A DNA stretch of 64,000 nt, from contig SHYX01000026.1 in assembly GCA_009692585.1 (NCBI GenBank), positions 1-64,000 on the forward strand. The letters run 5' to 3'. Position 1 is the stretch's first letter, and each line of letters starts with the position of its first letter. Below, piece after piece: positions 8,525 through 18,036 of this stretch. Under the pieces are notes generated by a model. The model was not told where the DNA came from, searched no databases, and was given only the letters and a program-made list of their open reading frames with translations. The DNA comes from Myxococcales bacterium. Its GTDB lineage: Bacteria > Myxococcota > UBA796 > SXON01. Position numbers and translations under genes: made by a program.

Positions 8525-10282
8525 ATGTTCGACAACGCGCGCCGCACCCACACCTGCGGAGAGCTCCGTCCTGACGACGTGGGCCGTCGCGTCGTCCTGC
8601 AGGGTTGGGCCCAGAACGCCCGCGACATGGGTGGGGTGGTGTTCATCAACCTGCGCGACCGGCACGGGATCATCCAAGTCGTCGCCGACGAGCGCTGTCC
8701 GGACGAGGTGCGGCAGACGGCGGCTGGTGTGCACCTGGAGTACGTCGTCGAGGTCGAGGGCACCGTGGCCATCCGGGCCAGCGCCAATCCGAAGCTGGCC
8801 ACCGGCCTGGTCGAGGTGGTGGCTGCGTGCATCACCGTCCTCTCACGCACGCCGCCGCTGCCCTTCTCCATCGAGGGGCACGTCGCGGCCAACGAGGACC
8901 TTCGCCTTCAGTACCGGTACCTGGAACTGCGCCGGCCCGAGCTCCAGAAGAACCTGATCATGCGACACCGCGCCGCGCTCGCGGTGCGCCGCTACCTCGA
9001 CGGGGAGGGCTTCATCGAGGTGGAGACGCCGATCCTCACCAAGGCCACGCCCGAGGGTGCGCGCGACTACCTCGTGCCGAGCCGCGTACACCCGGGGCAC
9101 TGGTACGCCCTCCCCCAGAGCCCGCAGCTCTTCAAGCAGATCCTGATGGTCGCCGGGATGGACCGGTACTTCCAGATCGTGAAGTGTTTCCGCGACGAGG
9201 ATCTTCGCGCCGACCGGCAGCCCGAGTTCACCCAGATCGACATCGAGGTGAGCTTTGCCACCCGAGCGCTGGTCATGGAGGTGGCCACCGGGCTCGTGCG
9301 CACCGTGTGGAAGCAGATGCTCGACCACGACGTGGGCGAGCCCCCCGTCCTCTCCTACACCGACGCCATCGCTCGGTTCGGCGTCGACGCGCCCGATACC
9401 CGCTTCGGCATGGAGCACGCCGACGTCACCGCGCTGGTACGCGCCACCGAGTTCGGGGTCATCCGCGGGCCCCTCGACGCGGGCGGCATCGCCAAGCTCT
9501 TCGTGGTCAGGGGCGGCGGCGCCAGCGTGAGTCGCAAGCAGCTCGACGCCTGGACGCAGTTCGTACGCACCTACAAACTCGGCGGGCTGTTGTACGGGAA
9601 GGTCGGCACGCCGTGGACGGGACCGCTCGCCAAGCTCTCCGAGGCCGAGCAGCGCGCCATCGTGGTGGCGGCCGGCGCCGTCGACGGGGACCTGATTCTC
9701 CTGGGAGCCGGGCCCTCCGCGGCGGTCAATGCCGGCCTCGGCAAGTTGCGAGCCGCGGTCGCGAAGGAGCTTGGCCTCGTCCCGCCGGGGTTCTCGTTTG
9801 TGTGGGTCGTCGACTTCCCGAGCTTCGAACTCGATGAGGAGAGCGGCCGCTGGATGGCGGTCCATCACCCGTTCACCAGCCCCCGGCCCGAGCACATCGC
9901 GCTGATGGGAAGCGGCCGGGAGGGGGAGATGTTCGCCGACGCCTACGACCTGGTGTGCAACGGGTACGAGATCGGCGGCGGAAGCATCCGTATCCACGAT
10001 CCCGCAGTACAAAGCAAGGTTTTTGCTGCACTCGGAATGACGCCGGAGGATGCCGAGCAGAAGTTCGGCTTCCTGCTCGACGCGCTGCGCCACGGCGCGC
10101 CCCCCCACGGTGGCCTCGCGTTCGGCTTCGACCGCATGGCCATGCTCCTCTGTGGCACCGACAACATCCGCGACGTCATCGCCTTTCCCAAGACCGCCAG
10201 CGCCCAGGACCTGATGTCTGGCGCGCCCAGCCCCGTCGAGCCGAAGCAGCTTGGTGAGCTGCACGTACGGAACACGGGGTGA
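8525..10282 (+). CDS. aspS: Aspartate--tRNA ligase
   Basis: A 585-residue class II aminoacyl-tRNA synthetase of the bacterial type. The N-terminal OB fold (VVLQGWAQNARDMGGVVF) binds the anticodon. Motif 2 is seen as FRDEDLRADRQPEFTQID and motif 3 as GLAFGFDRMAMLLCG. About 110 residues between these (roughly 290-400) form the GAD insertion that marks bacterial AspRS. It charges tRNA-Asp in the cytoplasm. Whether it also charges tRNA-Asn cannot be decided from this window. The gene stands alone: 54 bases separate it from the repeat lipoprotein gene and the following gene is convergent. Confidence 0.96.
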   Translation: MFDNARRTHTCGELRPDDVGRRVVLQGWAQNARDMGGVVFINLRDRHGIIQVVADERCPDEVRQTAAGVHLEYVVEVEGTVAIRASANPKLATGLVEVVAACITVLSRTPPLPFSIEGHVAANEDLRLQYRYLELRRPELQKNLIMRHRAALAVRRYLDGEGFIEVETPILTKATPEGARDYLVPSRVHPGHWYALPQSPQLFKQILMVAGMDRYFQIVKCFRDEDLRADRQPEFTQIDIEVSFATRALVMEVATGLVRTVWKQMLDHDVGEPPVLSYTDAIARFGVDAPDTRFGMEHADVTALVRATEFGVIRGPLDAGGIAKLFVVRGGGASVSRKQLDAWTQFVRTYKLGGLLYGKVGTPWTGPLAKLSEAEQRAIVVAAGAVDGDLILLGAGPSAAVNAGLGKLRAAVAKELGLVPPGFSFVWVVDFPSFELDEESGRWMAVHHPFTSPRPEHIALMGSGREGEMFADAYDLVCNGYEIGGGSIRIHDPAVQSKVFAALGMTPEDAEQKFGFLLDALRHGAPPHGGLAFGFDRMAMLLCGTDNIRDVIAFPKTASAQDLMSGAPSPVEPKQLGELHVRNTG

Positions 10283-10325
10283 ACCCGGCCGGGGTCGCCG
10301 CCGCGGGCTGGCTGGGGCCGCGAGC

Positions 10326-11465
10326 CTAAGGCAGCGGTGGCGGCGTGGACGTCAGCGCGGCGGCCACCTCGGGGATCGAGCCCGCATCGACCCAGTTTGC
10401 CATGCCGTCCTTCCACGCGAGGTGACGCCCCACGACACCCCGAATTCGCGTCGCGATATCACCCGCGCTCAACTGCACTTTCGAACCGTCGGGACCAGCG
10501 TAGTGGAAGAGCGCCTCACCCGGAAGCGGCAGTGGCAGCGGCGGGGGACCCGCCGACATCCCCGCCTGCGGATTGAAGGCGCCCCCCGCGGCCTGGGCGC
10601 GGCCCAGCGCGCCGGCCATGTTCGCGCCCATCGCGACACCCAGCCCGGCCTCCATGAAGGCGCCCCCGCCGCCCGGGCGCTTGGCCGCTTCTTCCATCGC
10701 ATTCGCCGCCTGGAACTGGGTGTAGGCGTTCATGTCGCCCGCCAGCGCCATCGAGCTGCGCTTGTCCATCATCTTTTCGACTTCCGGCGGCACCGAGATG
10801 TTCTCGACCACGAAGTCGGTCAGGGTGAGCCCCCAGTTGCCCTGGAACCAGGTGTTGAGGCGCTCCTTGAGCGCGTCGCCGAAATCCATGTAGTGGGCGA
10901 CGAGGTCCAGCAGTGGGATCTTGGCCTCGCCGATGGTGTCGGCCAAGGCGGCCACGACCTTGCGCTTGACATGCCCGGTGATCTCGTCGGTGGCGAAGAT
11001 TCCGGCGGTGCCGACGATCTCCTTGATGAACAGCGCCGGGTCCGACAGGCGGAACGCGAAGCTGCCGAACGCGCGCAGCCGCACCACGCCGAGGTCGGCG
11101 TCCCGCACCGGGATGGGGTTCGGTGTGCCCCACTTCTGGTCGGTGAACTGCCGGGTCGAGACGAAGTAGACATCGCCCTTGTAAGGCATGTTCAGGCCGT
11201 ACTTGATGCTCTCGAAGAAGGCCATGACCGGCTTGGTACGGGTGCTCAGCTCGTAGGTCCCGGGCGAAAAGACGTCGCTGAGCTTGCCCTCGGCCATGAA
11301 CACGGCCATCTGTCCCTCGCGGACCACAAGCTTGCCGCCGTCCTGGATCGCCTTCTGGAACACGGGAAAGCGGTAGACCAGGGTATCCGAGGTGTTGTCA
11401 GTCCACTCCAAGACATCCAGGAACTGAGCGGCAGCCTGGCCCTTCAGGGCATTCCACAGTGACAT
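10326..11465 (-). CDS. SPFH-domain (virion core/YdjI-like) protein with GYF-like tail
   Basis: A 379-residue protein. Residues 1 to about 260 match the SPFH family of YdjI type (VVREGQMAVFMAEGKLSDVF, then ISVPPEVEKMMDKRSSMAL), a cytoplasmic or membrane-associated scaffold. A Gly/Ala/Pro-rich linker follows. The last 50 or so residues (FHYAGPDGSKVQLSAGDI and WKDGMANWVDA) look like a GYF_2/DUF4339 module, a common partner of this family. The start at MSLWNALKG leaves out an upstream in-frame extension with no family resemblance. Function is unknown beyond membrane or stress association of relatives. No transmembrane segment is seen. Confidence 0.8.
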   Translation of the reverse strand: MSLWNALKGQAAAQFLDVLEWTDNTSDTLVYRFPVFQKAIQDGGKLVVREGQMAVFMAEGKLSDVFSPGTYELSTRTKPVMAFFESIKYGLNMPYKGDVYFVSTRQFTDQKWGTPNPIPVRDADLGVVRLRAFGSFAFRLSDPALFIKEIVGTAGIFATDEITGHVKRKVVAALADTIGEAKIPLLDLVAHYMDFGDALKERLNTWFQGNWGLTLTDFVVENISVPPEVEKMMDKRSSMALAGDMNAYTQFQAANAMEEAAKRPGGGGAFMEAGLGVAMGANMAGALGRAQAAGGAFNPQAGMSAGPPPLPLPLPGEALFHYAGPDGSKVQLSAGDIATRIRGVVGRHLAWKDGMANWVDAGSIPEVAAALTSTPPPLP

Positions 11466-11518
11466 GGCGGTCCTCGGGACGGGGTGAGCGAGGATCGTAA
11501 GCACATGGGCCCAGCTCG

Positions 11519-11899
11519 TCAGGGGGTTTCGGAGAAGCACACGAGCTCCCACACCCCCACCCGATTGCCCTCGGTGTCCAACAACTGCGCGACGAGCACC
11601 CCGCCCGGTCCGGGACCCACGCGCGCGATCCGCATTCCGCCCAGCTCGATCGCGCGCCGGAGCACCCTGTCGATGCCCCGCACCTCGACGTAGAGCTCCG
11701 GGCCGGCGCTGGACGGTTCACCCCCGCCCCAGAAGCTGCCCTCGAGCCCGCCGGGAGCGGTGAACCGCACCGCGTCGCCCTCCCTCAGCAGGACCTGCCA
11801 GCCGAAACACGCCGCATAGAAGCGCGCGGCCCGCGCGGGGTCGCGGGCGGCGATGCGAACGTGGGCGAGCCGGCCGGGTAGCACCAGACAACTGAACAC
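11519..11899 (-). CDS. VOC-family (glyoxalase-like) protein
   Basis: A 126-residue single VOC domain. It has the first metal-ligand region LAHVRIAARDPARAARFY, the middle strand ELYVEVRGIDRVLRRA, and the closing Glu region NRVGVWEL. The family covers lyases, dioxygenases and resistance proteins that bind a divalent metal with a His/Glu set. The first ligand is His in AHVRI and the last is the Glu of VWEL. Substrate cannot be guessed. It lies between the SPFH gene and secA on the same strand, with gaps that do not suggest tight coupling. Confidence 0.78.
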   Translation of the reverse strand: MFSCLVLPGRLAHVRIAARDPARAARFYAACFGWQVLLREGDAVRFTAPGGLEGSFWGGGEPSSAGPELYVEVRGIDRVLRRAIELGGMRIARVGPGPGGVLVAQLLDTEGNRVGVWELVCFSETP

Positions 11900-11921
11900 A
11901 TGTTTTCGCTCGGCGCCACGT

Positions 11922-14900
11922 TTAGGTGCGATCGCCCTCGTCCGTCACGCCTTCTGCCTCGGCAACCTCGCCGGCGGCGATCCCACCGAGGACGCCCACG
12001 TCGCCGGGCATCCACCCCGCCGCCTCGACATCGCCCCGTTCCTCCTGCGTTGGCGTGTCGGCGGCGAAGGCGAGCCCGTCGTCCGCACCGGCTTCGGGAG
12101 CCGCGGGCTCGGCCGGCACGACGCTGTCCACGGCGACGGCAGCAGCGGCAGCGGCAGCGGCAGCAAGCTCCGCGATCGAGTTGGCCCGCGCGCGATCCTC
12201 CGCCTCGTCGTAGCAGCAGCGCTTGAACTTGAGCCCGGTCCCGCACGGACAGGGATCGTTGCGCCGCAGTCCCTGCTGGAACGCCACCAGCCGCGCCTCG
12301 GCGCCCTTGTCGGGAAGCCGGGGCGCTGGCCGGGGGGGCGGCGCCGGCACCAACGGCTCCTCGGCGATCTCGGCCCGTTCGGCCTCGGCGCGCGCGCGTT
12401 GGAGGGCCAGTTGGCGCTCGATGTCGGCCGCAGTGATGGTGCGTGGGCGCGCCGCCTGGGCGAAGCGCTCGACGAGCAGCGCGTCCGCCTTCAGTACCCG
12501 GCTCACGACCGCTTCATCCCGCAGCGAGCCCATGAGCTGGAACATCTGGAAGCCCTCCTTCTTGTACTCCAAGAGGGGGTTCTTCTGGCCGTAGCCTCGC
12601 AACGAAACGCCGTCGCGGAGCCGATCCATCGCCGCGAGGTGGTCTTTCCAGAACTGATCGGTCAGCTGGAGCAGGATCTGCCGCTCGGCGAGGTGGAGCG
12701 TCTCGGCGCCGATCTCGGCCTCCTTGGCCACATACTGGGCCGTGGCGTCCCTCAGGAGCCGCTCCGCCACGATGGTGCGCGCCTCCTCACGGAGGGACTC
12801 GGGAGAATCCCCCCATTGGACACCAAAGATCTCACGGGAACGCGCCATGAGCCTGGTGGTGTCCCACTCGTCATGACGGGCGCCCGGCGGGATGCATTCG
12901 CCCATCAGGTCGTCGACGAGGTCGGAGACGCTCTTGAGCATCATGCCGCGCATGTTGTCGCCGGTCAGCGCGCGGCGACGCAGCTCGTAGACCGCCTTGC
13001 GCTGCAGGTTCATGACGTCGTCGTATTCGAGCAGGTTCTTACGCATGTTGAAGTAGTTGCCTTCAACCTTCTTTTGGGCGTTCTCGATCGCGGAGGTGAC
13101 CCAGCGATGCTCGATGGCCTCGTCCTGTTTCATCCCCATCCGCTCCATCCACACGGCGGTCCGGTCGGAGCCGAAGAGGCGGAGCAGATCATCCTGAAGA
13201 CAAAGGTAGAACCTTGAACTACCCGGATCTCCCTGGCGGCCGGAGCGCCCGCGGAGTTGGTTGTCGATCCGGCGGGACTCGTGGCGTTCGGTGCCCAGGA
13301 TGTGCAGGCCCCCGACTTCCAGAACCTTCTGGCGTTCTTCCTCACATTCAGCGCGGTGCTTCGCCAAGGTCTCCCGATACGCGGGGTGCAGGACGTCGGG
13401 GCCGGGCGGGGGCGCGCCCTTCAGCCGTGCCGCCGCCTCCTGCTCCACGGGCCACAGACCCTCGACCTCTTCGCCCGCGTCGCGGCGGTTCTTCAGCTCG
13501 ATGCGGGTGAGCCCTTCGGGGTCGCCGCCGAGCTTGATGTCCGTGCCGCGACCGGCCATGTTGGTGCTGATGGTGACGGCCTTTCGTCGCCCCGCCTGGG
13601 CGACGATCAGCGCTTCACGGTCGTGCTGCTTGGCATTGAGGACCTCGTGGGGGACCCCCTTCCGCTCCAAGAGGCGGTGCACCAGCTCCGACTTCTCGAC
13701 GCTCGTCGTCCCCACCAGGACCGGTTGCCCTCTTCCGTGGCACTCCTCGATCTCGGCGAGCACCTTCTTGAACTTCTCGTCCTGTGACTTGTAGACGATG
13801 TCGTGGTGATCGATCCGGTCGACCGCCCGATTGGTGGGGACCGGAACCACCTCGAGTTTGTAGATCTTCGCGAACTCCTCCGCCTCGGTGGCCGCGGTGC
13901 CGGTCATCCCCGCCAACTTGGTGTACATGCGGAAATAGTTCTGGAAGGTGATCGTCGCGTAGGTCTGGCTCTCCGCCTCGACCTCGACGCGCTCCTTCGC
14001 CTCGACCGACTGGTGGAGCCCGTCCGACCACCGCCTTCCGTACATCAGCCGGCCGGTGTGCTCGTCGACGATGATGACCTTGGGCTTGTTGCCGGACCGT
14101 GGATCGGGCTGGACGACGTAGTCCTTGTCGCGTTTGAAGAGGTAGTGGGCCTTGAGCGCCTGGTTGACATGGTGGAGGACCTCCATGTTCGCCGGATCGT
14201 AGAGGTTCGCGATCTTCAGCCGCGCTTCCAGCTTGTCGACGCCCTCGTCCGTCAACGCCACCTGACGCTGTTTCTCGTCCACGGTGAAGTCGACCTCTTT
14301 CTGGAGGACGCTGATCACCCCGTCGATCACCTCGTACTTGTCCACCGTGTCGTCGGTCGGTCCCGAGATGATGAGCGGCGTCCGGGCTTCGTCGATGAGG
14401 ATGGAATCGACCTCGTCGACGATGCCGAAGTGATGCGCCCGCTGCACGTACTGCTCGATCGAGAACTTCATGTTGTCGCGGAGGTAGTCGAACCCGAACT
14501 CGTTGTTCGTCCCGTAGGTGATGTCGCAAGCGTAGGCCGCACGCTTGGAGGCGTCGTCGCGAACGGCACTGAGGATCGTGCCCACCGAAAGGCCCACTGC
14601 ACGGTAGATCCGCCCCATCCACTCCGCATCACGGTTGGCGAGGTAGTCGTTCACGGTGACGACATGCGTCCCCTTTCCGGCCAACGCGTTGAGGTACACC
14701 GGTAGCGTCGCCACCAGGGTCTTGCCCTCGCCGGTGCGCATCTCGGCCACCATGCCGCGATGGAGCACGATCCCACCGATCATCTGCACGTCGAAATGAC
14801 GCATCTCCATGGTCCGACGGCCGGCTTCGCGAACCACCGCGAAGGCCTCGGGCAGCAGGTCATCGACCGCGCTCCCGTTGTCGAGGCGCTGCCGGAATCC

Positions 14901-15044
14901 AGCGGTACAACCCCGTAGATCCTCGTCCGACATCGCGATGTACCGCGACTCGAGCTCGTTGATGCGAGCCACCGTGGGCTGCATCTTCTTGATGAGGCGA
15001 TCGGCGGGGCTGCCGATGACGCGGCGGATGAGGTCGGTGATCAT
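11922..15044 (-). CDS. secA: Protein translocase ATPase SecA with a long C-terminal extension
   Basis: A 1040-residue SecA, the motor that drives preproteins through SecYEG. Walker A is in MRTGEGKTLVATLP; the DEAD-like box is VDEVDSILIDEA; the second helicase domain has MAGRGTDIKLGG. The SEC-C zinc motif (DPCPCGTGLKFKRCC) is intact but is not the end of the protein. About 90 more residues follow, starting with an Ala run (AELAAAAAAAAAVAV) and then acidic Ala/Glu/Gly-rich sequence. In most SecA proteins the zinc motif is terminal. The start MITDLIRRVIGS fits the family. The 129 bases upstream must hold its promoter, but no clear box was seen. Confidence 0.96.
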   Translation of the reverse strand: MITDLIRRVIGSPADRLIKKMQPTVARINELESRYIAMSDEDLRGCTAGFRQRLDNGSAVDDLLPEAFAVVREAGRRTMEMRHFDVQMIGGIVLHRGMVAEMRTGEGKTLVATLPVYLNALAGKGTHVVTVNDYLANRDAEWMGRIYRAVGLSVGTILSAVRDDASKRAAYACDITYGTNNEFGFDYLRDNMKFSIEQYVQRAHHFGIVDEVDSILIDEARTPLIISGPTDDTVDKYEVIDGVISVLQKEVDFTVDEKQRQVALTDEGVDKLEARLKIANLYDPANMEVLHHVNQALKAHYLFKRDKDYVVQPDPRSGNKPKVIIVDEHTGRLMYGRRWSDGLHQSVEAKERVEVEAESQTYATITFQNYFRMYTKLAGMTGTAATEAEEFAKIYKLEVVPVPTNRAVDRIDHHDIVYKSQDEKFKKVLAEIEECHGRGQPVLVGTTSVEKSELVHRLLERKGVPHEVLNAKQHDREALIVAQAGRRKAVTISTNMAGRGTDIKLGGDPEGLTRIELKNRRDAGEEVEGLWPVEQEAAARLKGAPPPGPDVLHPAYRETLAKHRAECEEERQKVLEVGGLHILGTERHESRRIDNQLRGRSGRQGDPGSSRFYLCLQDDLLRLFGSDRTAVWMERMGMKQDEAIEHRWVTSAIENAQKKVEGNYFNMRKNLLEYDDVMNLQRKAVYELRRRALTGDNMRGMMLKSVSDLVDDLMGECIPPGARHDEWDTTRLMARSREIFGVQWGDSPESLREEARTIVAERLLRDATAQYVAKEAEIGAETLHLAERQILLQLTDQFWKDHLAAMDRLRDGVSLRGYGQKNPLLEYKKEGFQMFQLMGSLRDEAVVSRVLKADALLVERFAQAARPRTITAADIERQLALQRARAEAERAEIAEEPLVPAPPPRPAPRLPDKGAEARLVAFQQGLRRNDPCPCGTGLKFKRCCYDEAEDRARANSIAELAAAAAAAAAVAVDSVVPAEPAAPEAGADDGLAFAADTPTQEERGDVEAAGWMPGDVGVLGGIAAGEVAEAEGVTDEGDRT

Positions 15045-15173
15045 GGAGACCTGGAATAAAGGAAGCGGGCGCGGTTAACGCTCCAGACGTCCCCGCGCCG
15101 CCGAACACGACGCGGGCAGCGGAAGCTAAGCACCGCGGCCGGCGTCGGTGTCACCGAACGTGGCGCCACCGAT

Positions 15174-17960
15174 TCACGGCGGAGAGGGCGGGGAGCTCGG
15201 CGTCGAAGGAATCAGAAGTGGACGTAACAACTCCAGTTTCTCCCTCGCGACCTGGTGGTTCGGGTCCAACGCGAGCGCCTCACGGAACGAGCTTGCGGCC
15301 CCCTGGTAGTCGTTGCGCTGCGCCAGACACAGGCCCAGGCCGGTCTGCGCCTCGACGAGCTTCGGATTGCGCTCCAACGCCAGCCGGAACGAGGCCTCCG
15401 CCTCCCGCCAACGACCGAGTTCGTACGCCGCGGCGCCGAGCAGCCACGCCGAGTCCCCGGTTGGCTCGTCCACTTCGGCGCGGCGCGCCTCGACGAGTGC
15501 CAACTCGCCGCGACCAGACTCCAGATAGACCATCGCGAGCGCCCGGTGCGGCCGCGAGCGCCCGGGCGTCGTCGCGGACGCGGACGAATCGGCGGCGTGG
15601 CGAAGCCAACGCTCCGCTTCGGTGAAGTTCCCGCGCGCGCGGAGGAAGACCCCGAGGTTCAATGACGTCTGCCAGACCTCCGGCGCCAGACGCGCCGATT
15701 CGCGGAACGCAGACTCGGCCCCAGCGAAGTCGCTCGTCTGCTGCCGAGCGGCGGCAAGGCCCTGATAGGCGAGCCAGCTCCCGGGGTCACGCTCGGCACA
15801 CTCCCCATACCAGCGCAGGGCGACCTCGAACTGTCGACGGGACAGCGCGATGTCGGCGCGCAGACAACGCGCCGTGGCCGAGGCCGGGTTCAGCAGCAGC
15901 GCCGCGTCGATCGCTCCGTCCGCCGCCGCCCACTCCCTGGACTGGTCCCCCTCGCTGCGTGCGAGGCGCCAACTGCCGCGCGCGCGGTCCAGGATCGGCG
16001 CCACCATCGGGTCGATGGCCGCCCCGGCGCCCGGCTGGTCCTGCATGCCCCGCGCCGCCTCCAGCGCGGCGCGCACATCGCCCATGGCGCTGGAGCGGAG
16101 CACCGAGAGCGATGCCCGACGTGTGGCCTGCAGAGCCGCCAGGCCCGCTGGCGCCCCAGCGAACGCGTGCTCCGCCTCCGACGAGGCCGCCAACAACCCT
16201 GCGACCGGCAGGGGGTCATGGGCTTGGGGCAGCCCGCGCCCGGGCGACGCCGTCGAATCCAGGCCGGCGGCAAGGTGTTGGTCGGCGACCAGCAGGCTCG
16301 CCAGCTCCAGCGCGGTGGTCACGCCGAACTCGCGGGTGCCCGCCGACAACCGTACACACTCGTCCACCTGTGGCCAGGGAACCGGCGCGCGCCCCCCGAC
16401 GAGCAGCAGCGCCTCGACCCCCTCGGGAGGCACCCACACCTGCACCGTCGGCCACACCCCGGCAAAGGCCCGCACGGCGCCTTCCAACACGCCGGAGTCC
16501 ACGCCGAGTCCCGGCAGAACCAGCACGTGCGCTCCATCGGGAGACACATGCGTCGCGGTCTGCGCCAGGCGCGCCGGCGTGGGCCAGCGAGTCCGGCCAT
16601 CCTGCCAGCCGACCCGGACGATCTCCACCACGGCGTCCACCATGCCGTGTGAACGCAGAAGTGCTGCGCCGGGAACGGTCAGCAGGCGCGTCTCAGACGA
16701 CAGCCAGGCCCGGTGGGCTCCCACATCGGCGGCCGCGAGTCGCGCCACCAGCTCCGCGTCCGGCAGGGCCACGTCCATCCCCTCGAAGTTCTGCTCCCGC
16801 AAGGACACCAGCGCCCGTCCGAAGTCGTCACCCACCACGCGCACCCGGCCGCGCCCCGCGGCCGCGCACCCGGCGAGCGTGCCCGCGAGACGCTCCACCG
16901 CGCGGGCGCGCCCCGAGCTCCCCGCCGTCGAACCGTCCAGCTCGACCAGTGTGACGCGCTCCCCGCCCCACACCTGACTCGCGCCCCACGCGCCCCAGAA
17001 AGTCACCACCTCCGTGTCACCGCGAAGCGCGCTCACCCGCTCGCGGAGGAAAGCGTCCGAGGGCAAGGCCGCAAGCGAGCGTGCACCTGCGGCCTGCCAC
17101 GTCCCCGGAAGTGCGCGCACCGCGGGCAACAGCAGGAGCGCCGCGAGAAGGGGCGCCACCAGAACCGTGTCGCCCGCCCTCGACAGCCGCAGCCCCGCGC
17201 CGCCCGCCGCACCGAAGAGCGCGAACAAGACGGGGCCCGGCGCCGGAGCAGGCCCGTCGAGGACCAACCACGCGGCGCCGCCGGCCAACGCGTGGAACAC
17301 CACCGCGAGACTCCACGATCTAGGTAGTGAAACGGCCGCTCCCACCCCGGTCACGAACCACGCGAGCGCCGCTGGCGTGGGACCCAGGGCGGGGCGCAAC
17401 AGGAACCAGGTCGTAAGCGACGGCAACAACAGCAACGCGGCGAGCACCGCGCCCGCAGGACGAATTTTCAGCGTGCGCGCCCCAAGACTCCTCAGAGAGG
17501 GATCGATGCCGAGCGCGACCGCTCCCGAGAGGATGGCCAACAGTGCCGCCGCCGAGGCCGAAAAACCGCCCAGCGCCGCGTAGCAGAGCAGCGCCAGACC
17601 GCCCTGCGGCGCACGCGCGCGCCGCAGGGCGGGTCGGAGCGGAGCAAGCGCCGCGGCCCCAGCCGCCCCGGCCACCCAGGGCGCCAAAAGTGTCGCCGTC
17701 TCCAACAAGGGGCCGGCCGGGACCCGACCCAGCGCGGATTCCAGCGTGAGCAGCGGCAGCACACCGACCGCCGAAAGCGCGGCCGATCCGCGACGAGGAA
17801 TCAACAATAAAATGGCTATTACCAAACAAATAGCCAGAAGCTCCGGCAGAGGGGCCACGCCGGAAATCTCGGCGACGCGCGCACCGACCGCCGCCAGCGC
17901 GGCCCCCGCGGCGATCGCCGCGGCGTTCGTCACCAGCCCGGGAGACAGGTTCAGCGTCAC
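15174..17960 (-). CDS. Membrane / degenerate spermidine-synthase-like / TPR fusion protein
   Basis: About 928 residues from a GTG at 17958-17960. Residues 1 to about 300 are a run of hydrophobic segments (8-10 likely helices). The middle (about 320-560) looks like a worn Rossmann domain of the spermidine-synthase-like group. A Gly-poor loop region is followed by ERVTLVELDGS, then RVRVVGDDFGRALVSL and a distal part with VWPTVQVWVPPEGVEALL. Key catalytic residues are not evident. The C-terminal 270 or so residues carry TPR repeats (SWLAYQGLAAARQQTSDFAG; NYQGAASSFREALALDP type). The polyamine-synthase assignment is inference from pattern. Open frame beyond 17960 shadows pilM. It is divergent from the pil operon. 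Confidence 0.65.
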   Translation of the reverse strand: MTLNLSPGLVTNAAAIAAGAALAAVGARVAEISGVAPLPELLAICLVIAILLLIPRRGSAALSAVGVLPLLTLESALGRVPAGPLLETATLLAPWVAGAAGAAALAPLRPALRRARAPQGGLALLCYAALGGFSASAAALLAILSGAVALGIDPSLRSLGARTLKIRPAGAVLAALLLLPSLTTWFLLRPALGPTPAALAWFVTGVGAAVSLPRSWSLAVVFHALAGGAAWLVLDGPAPAPGPVLFALFGAAGGAGLRLSRAGDTVLVAPLLAALLLLPAVRALPGTWQAAGARSLAALPSDAFLRERVSALRGDTEVVTFWGAWGASQVWGGERVTLVELDGSTAGSSGRARAVERLAGTLAGCAAAGRGRVRVVGDDFGRALVSLREQNFEGMDVALPDAELVARLAAADVGAHRAWLSSETRLLTVPGAALLRSHGMVDAVVEIVRVGWQDGRTRWPTPARLAQTATHVSPDGAHVLVLPGLGVDSGVLEGAVRAFAGVWPTVQVWVPPEGVEALLLVGGRAPVPWPQVDECVRLSAGTREFGVTTALELASLLVADQHLAAGLDSTASPGRGLPQAHDPLPVAGLLAASSEAEHAFAGAPAGLAALQATRRASLSVLRSSAMGDVRAALEAARGMQDQPGAGAAIDPMVAPILDRARGSWRLARSEGDQSREWAAADGAIDAALLLNPASATARCLRADIALSRRQFEVALRWYGECAERDPGSWLAYQGLAAARQQTSDFAGAESAFRESARLAPEVWQTSLNLGVFLRARGNFTEAERWLRHAADSSASATTPGRSRPHRALAMVYLESGRGELALVEARRAEVDEPTGDSAWLLGAAAYELGRWREAEASFRLALERNPKLVEAQTGLGLCLAQRNDYQGAASSFREALALDPNHQVAREKLELLRPLLIPSTPSSPPSPP

Positions 17961-17990
17961 GCCTCCCTCATAGCGCGAGCGCGATGCTCG

Positions 17991-18020
17991 TTGACCACAG
18001 CGCCCGCATTCTGGTAGAAC
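17991..18020 (+). promoter_or_regulatory. Possible sigma-70 promoter of the pilMNOPQ operon
   Basis: In the 76 bases between the divergent membrane/TPR gene and pilM there is TTGACC (17991-17996), an 18-base spacer and TAGAAC (18015-18020), 17 bases before the pilM ATG. The -35 match is good and the -10 is weak. No experimental support. Confidence 0.3.
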
Positions 18021-18036
18021 TGGCGCGCTCCGCAGG

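Noticed and set aside
4160..8734. Open frame of about 1524 codons on the minus strand
   Set aside because: It is the exact antisense of the Asp-rich repeat gene. GAC/GAT-rich codons read as GTC/ATC in reverse, so stops cannot form; the product is a Val/Ala repeat with no plausible function.
10283..10325. GC-rich inverted repeat between aspS and the convergent SPFH gene as terminator
   Set aside because: Only about five pairs with a long loop; not distinguishable from background.
18013..18026. GG-N10-GC element that could be a sigma-54 promoter of pilM
   Set aside because: Only the two dinucleotides match; in GC-rich DNA this is expected by chance and the TGGCAC/TTGC context is absent.
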